A program made the translations under genes and the position numbers. Below are positions 60,180-64,000 of a stretch of 64,000 nucleotides of DNA, one piece after another. The stretch is from NCBI GenBank assembly GCA_050084985.1, contig JBITNC010000001.1, positions 37,696,001 through 37,760,000 of the forward strand, given 5' to 3'. Position 1 is the stretch's first letter. Each line of letters starts with the position of its first letter. The notes under the pieces are model-generated. The model was not told the origin of the DNA, did not search any database, and saw only the letters and a program-made list of their open reading frames with translations. Source of the DNA: Nageia nagi (taxonomy: Eukaryota; Pinophyta).

Positions 60180-61436
60180 GTGAATATGTCCTTGTTTGAT
60201 TTGTTACAACAATCTAAAAATCATAGAGAAGCTATGAACCAATTATTGCATACAATTGAATTAGATATTAATGATCTTAAAAGTTTTGTGTCCTATGTGG
60301 GAATATTAAAACCAGCTAAAAACCCACTATTTCCTTCCATGATCATGAAGTTAGGCAATCAAACCATTCATAAGGACAAGATCCCCTATTACATATCATA
60401 GCCAAGATAGATGGGAAGGCTTTCATAAGAATATTAATAGATGAAGGTTCTATAATAAATATCATTTCTATAACTACCTATAAGAATTTAAATCTTCCTT
60501 TCTCACATGTATGTGCACCTTCCTTAAAATTAAGAGCCTTGAATGATGCTTTGTGCTCAATAATGGGATTTATATCATTACCCATCACTGTAAGATCTAA
60601 AACTATACAAACATTATTACAGGTCATTGAATGAGATATAACACACTATAACTTACTCCTAGGAAGATCATGGATTATATACATGCAATGTGTCCCATCA
60701 AACATATCATAATTTTTTGAAATACATTCATTATGGGGTCGTACACTATTTATCAGATGATGAAAATCCATACTCCCATTGCAATCATACACATATTTCA
60801 AGAGAGACTAATTTGCCTTCTACTCATTATTTTATACTACCCATGGTTCTTGAAAAGGTATCAATAACAGATATCAATAAAGAAGGTGCTTCTGAAAGTT
60901 CTTTAAAGTGGAAAGATCTTATTGATTCTAAAATACCTCATACACCAAATATTAATAGGGATTCATCATCAAAAATAAAATCTATAATCCTAGAAAAGCA
61001 AACATGGGAAGAAAGAGCACAAAAGCTAGATGAAGCAAACAAAGGTTCATCATCAAAAGCATCTTGCCTAATAAATAAAATAGATAATGATGGTACAATA
61101 AGAGATAAACCATTAGATATTTATCCTTTGATCATAAAATTGATTGATTATGGAATAGGAGAATTTACTATTGATGATGTTATTTTCAATATTACTACAG
61201 CTTAAGAAATAGGAAGACCTAAAGATTCTCCTTATGTGGTAGGGAAATTAGTACTACTAGGGCAATTACCTAATCAAATGTTTTTGTATATCAATTATCC
61301 AATGATAAGATAGGATTAGGTTATAAAAGCAAAAATCAAGGAGTATCCAATTTCAAGATAACTGAGTTAGAACTTGAACCCACAACATATGAAAATTTAT
61401 CTAAAGCACCTAAATGGATGGCAAATCAAGATGACA
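60180..61436 (+). pseudogene. Gypsy C aspartic protease relic and following polyprotein part
   Basis: After a lead-in (60180-60401) one frameshift near 60396 joins to IIAKIDGKAFIRILIDEGS and then INIISITTYKNLNL, followed by HYNLLLGRSWI (60645-60685). This is the retropepsin pattern of plant gypsies ('l.a.I.g....riLiD.GS..NI' and 'YN.LLGR.W'); the active-site triad reads D-E-G. The open stretch 60690-61205 (171 codons) begins MSHQTYHNFLKYIHYG, continues that domain's usual tail, then becomes a charged linker. RT is not seen before the assembly gap at 61437. Confidence 0.75.
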
Positions 61437-61536
61437 NNNNNNNNNNNNNNNNNNNNNNNNNNNNNNNNNNNNNNNNNNNNNNNNNNNNNNNNNNNNNNNN
61501 NNNNNNNNNNNNNNNNNNNNNNNNNNNNNNNNNNNN
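61437..61536. other. Assembly gap (100 N)
   Basis: Exactly 100 N, the conventional size for a gap of unknown length. Sequence on the two sides may not be truly adjacent. Confidence 0.99.
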
Positions 61537-62110
61537 CATCCATACATTCACATTATTCATGATATCACATATGTTTATACAAGTATATTATGTTCAAAAC
61601 CATGTATAAAAGTAGCTAAAAAAATAAAAAATGATGCATTTGATTTCATTCTCCTACAAATCAAATCTTGTTCTATAAACATCACATTATTATATACACA
61701 TAAATACTACTTTGAATTTGTAAAATATGTCATAAATAAGGTGTTAAAATTAAATGAAAATATAAAAATAAACTTTCATGCATTTCTACTTTAACACATA
61801 CATTTGAAAAAATATAAATATACATATATATGATACTATAACATGTATAGAAAAGTCTAAAGTCATCATCATGTATATCAAAAAATATATAACTCAATCT
61901 CCTTCACATCTAAAGAAATCAACTATCAATCATGACTACCATGATACCAAAATAGATAAGGTCATAAAAAAAATAATAATAAACCTATATATAGCATGTC
62001 TAAATATCTGAAATGGTCCTAATCTCCATGAATTTTAGAAGGGAAATGACATATTCTAATAAAGACTCATAAGTATAACATAAAAACATAAAAAATAGTG
62101 GCCCTATTAC
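61537..62110. other. Spacer after gap, nothing recognised
   Basis: Very AT-rich; no gypsy pol sequence seen although the gag-protease of element C lies just before the gap. Confidence 0.45.
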
Positions 62111-62114
62111 TAAA

Positions 62115-62420
62115 ATACTCTCAGGAGCTACCATCTCTACCATCTATAGGACTACTAGCTCTATTATGCCTAGGGTGATTGGTGCCCATTGAACATGTAG
62201 GACTCAATGCTTGAGCCACCCTATGAATCTTAGAAGAATCCCACCTTTCCAACAAGGTTGATAATAGTGGATAATCCCAATGAATACGACCCATGTAGGG
62301 CTTAGCACCAAATCCAACCATATGAAGAAAGATCTAATCTATAACAATTAATAATACATGACCATCCTTGAGTATACAAGGATATCTACCTCTAGGCTCA
62401 AAGATGTCTCAAACCTAATA
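62115..62420 (-). pseudogene. Possible plant mobile domain fragment
   Basis: The minus-strand reading contains GRYPCILKDGHVLL, then LHMVGFGAKPYMGRIHWDYP and LLSTLLERWDS (open stretch 62321-62121, 66 codons). This resembles the N-terminal PMD pattern 'L...GF.......I..D..LL.AL.ERW'. The following residues do not continue the family, so it is truncated or frameshifted. It lacks the 'TFHLP.GEM' block seen in the relic at the left end of the window. Confidence 0.4.
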
Positions 62421-63433
62421 ACAATTAATGATAAAGTAAGTTAAAAAAAAATGATAAATGAATGAAAGTGGTTTTCTTACAATGTGCAAGTTATACAAGT
62501 ATTTCAATAAGAGAAATACTTGGGACCTTCCCTATGCACTTTATTAAAAGTCTCTAATTAAAAGCTTAAAAATACAAAATTTTAGAGTATGTAAAATTCT
62601 TTAGGTCAAGTTAGGCCTATGATTAATTATAAATATTAATGAGAAAATTCAAAATTAAATAGGGTAATTTATAAACTCTTTTATATATCTTTTGAACAAT
62701 CAATAATCCTCAATTGAAAACAAAAAACTATAGTCCAAACAAAACATCGATGCTCAAAAAATGCTCACATCAAAACTATCTTGATAAATATCAAAAATAA
62801 CATAAAACCATTAAAAACCATAAAAAATTAAAAAAATATGTGTCAAAGGCAAAATCACTATGAGTTCTTTACCTATTAAACTTAATTTAGAATTGAGGGT
62901 TTTTTGAAAACTTTAAGACTCTTGGGTAGCTTTGAATTTGAAAAATGACCCTTTTTTTAATAGAAAAAGGAAGTATAGGTTTTGATATGATTAAAATTGT
63001 TGGATGAAATTTTGCACAAGATCTTCAAGTAACCTATCTGCTAGGATAAAAGTAAAATAATTAAAATTTGTTGTATTTGCAAGGGAGATTATTTATCACA
63101 TGCTAGCTATGGCATATGTCTAATGGCTAATACTTTATCCCTATCCTACCAACACAACACAATAGTATAGTGGTAACTACCTAAGTTATGCCTTGCATTA
63201 TAACCCTTTATTGTTTTCAAAACATGTCAAATGTAAAAGATCAAAAAATGGATTTATTCATAATCCAATCACTCAAATTTAATTTATTCATAAAGAACGA
63301 GTTAATTCAAAACCTTAACTTAATATTAAGAAGTACAAGTTCAAGACTTGATTACACCCCCTTTCTAATAGGCTTAATTCTTTGAAATAATCTCCACCTA
63401 TAAAATTTTGGATATTTCAAAAAAGGAACAAAA
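62421..63433. other. AT-rich spacer, nothing recognised
   Basis: No repeat or coding similarity recognised. A 65-codon open stretch (63188-63385, +) has no motif. Confidence 0.45.
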
Positions 63434-63911
63434 TATAGACACCTAAAAATGATCTCTCTTTGAGGGGGATAAAATTTTAGGCAAACATTGAAATTTGCCA
63501 AAGTTTATTGATTGCTAGCGATTCATTATAATTGTTAGCAATCATATTTGATTGCTGGCACCCAAGGGGTAATCACCAATGATCCTGTAAATAGAAAACA
63601 TAAAGAAAAAAATAGAAAAATTAGACACCTAAGAAAACAATCTAATAGATCAAGGATAAGTCATCCTTGATCCTATGCTTTCCTTATGTGGATTTAATCT
63701 ATGACAAGGCTGGATGAGATTTTTCATCCAACCTTGCATTCCAAAATAGCAACTAATGCTACCATAGAAAATCTATAAGTAAGAATTATTCCAAGGAAAA
63801 AAGAGAGATCAAAAAGGCAACCTTACTCCAATAAATTAGAATCAGATTGCTAAGTATATTTTAGTTTACTATTTTTGCTTATATGGATGTTTATTCCATG
63901 TTTATTTATTA
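63434..63911 (+). repeat. LTR-like repeat of gypsy C type (copy 2)
   Basis: It is alignable from TATAGACACCTAAAAATGA (TG changed to TA at the first two bases) to about TGTTTATTTATT with 55137-55630. It carries the same three hairpins: H1 63510-63543, H2 63648-63672, H3 63705-63736. It may be the 3' LTR of element C or an independent related insertion; with identity near 80-85% and a gap in between, this is not settled. Similarity ends at 63911 and the window ends at 64000. Confidence 0.65.
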
Positions 63912-64000
63912 TAATCTTAGAGCATGAATAGGTATGTTTGATGGGTTGTTGGTTTGTTCATGTGCAAGATTCCAAGACTAGCAAATGATTAAGGCAAAGA

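Overview
This window looks like nuclear DNA from a land plant with a large, repeat-rich genome, probably a gymnosperm. It is strongly AT-rich and holds degenerate CCCTAAA (plant telomere-type) repeats. It also holds old, heavily mutated transposons of typical plant families: Ty1/copia, Ty3/gypsy, L1-type LINE, CACTA/TNP2, and hAT-like transposase. Relics of pentatricopeptide (PPR) and plant mobile domain (PMD) proteins are present too. I found no intact cellular gene, tRNA, rRNA or CRISPR array. The gymnosperm call is an inference from old LTR pairs and the density of relics; the land-plant call is secure.

Layout. 1-0.94 kb: PMD relic (-). 2.4-3.2 kb: 190-bp tandem repeat. 3.7-4.4 kb: an LTR (family S, -) abutting a hAT-like transposase relic (-, to 5.4 kb). 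5.85-8.4 kb: a 21-bp minisatellite and two direct copies of repeat R2 separated by a TTAATG-rich minisatellite. 8.6-9.8 kb: interstitial telomere-like array. 9.9-10.2 kb: CACTA DUF4216 fragment (+). 11.5-16 kb: degenerate LINE (-) with endonuclease, reverse transcriptase and zf-RVT remnants. 17.2-17.8 kb: C-terminal hAT-like fragment (+). 18.3-19.5 kb: repeats. 19.6-23.3 kb: CACTA TNP2 transposase pseudogene (-) with its domains in the expected order.

23.4-42.5 kb is one complete but dead gypsy element (A, +). It has 1.8-kb LTRs and a perfect 5-bp target duplication (TGAAG). It carries gag, RT/RNase H, integrase and a long unrecognised region downstream of integrase. A family-S solo LTR sits in its integrase, and a younger copia element (32451-37542, LTRs about 97% identical) sits in its downstream region.

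42.5-45.2 kb: PPR-derived 132-bp tandem units and a 105-112-bp tandem repeat. 48.3-55.1 kb: a second gypsy (B, -) with the same order of RT, integrase and downstream region. B is cut at 55137 by the LTR of a third gypsy (C, +), whose gag and protease relics lie at 57.6-61.4 kb. A 100-N assembly gap (61437-61536) follows, then a possible PMD fragment (-), then a related LTR from 63434 running off the window.

The most interesting observations are: (1) a long unrecognised region downstream of integrase with parallel layout in gypsies A and B; (2) three hairpins conserved between the two C-type LTR copies, the first with five compensatory base-pair changes; (3) a tandemly amplified PPR fragment that keeps only parts of the PPR motifs; (4) a 21-bp minisatellite plus R2 shared by two distant loci; and (5) a readable order of nested insertions. 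Protein readings in relics were made by eye across frameshifts and stops, so their boundaries are approximate.
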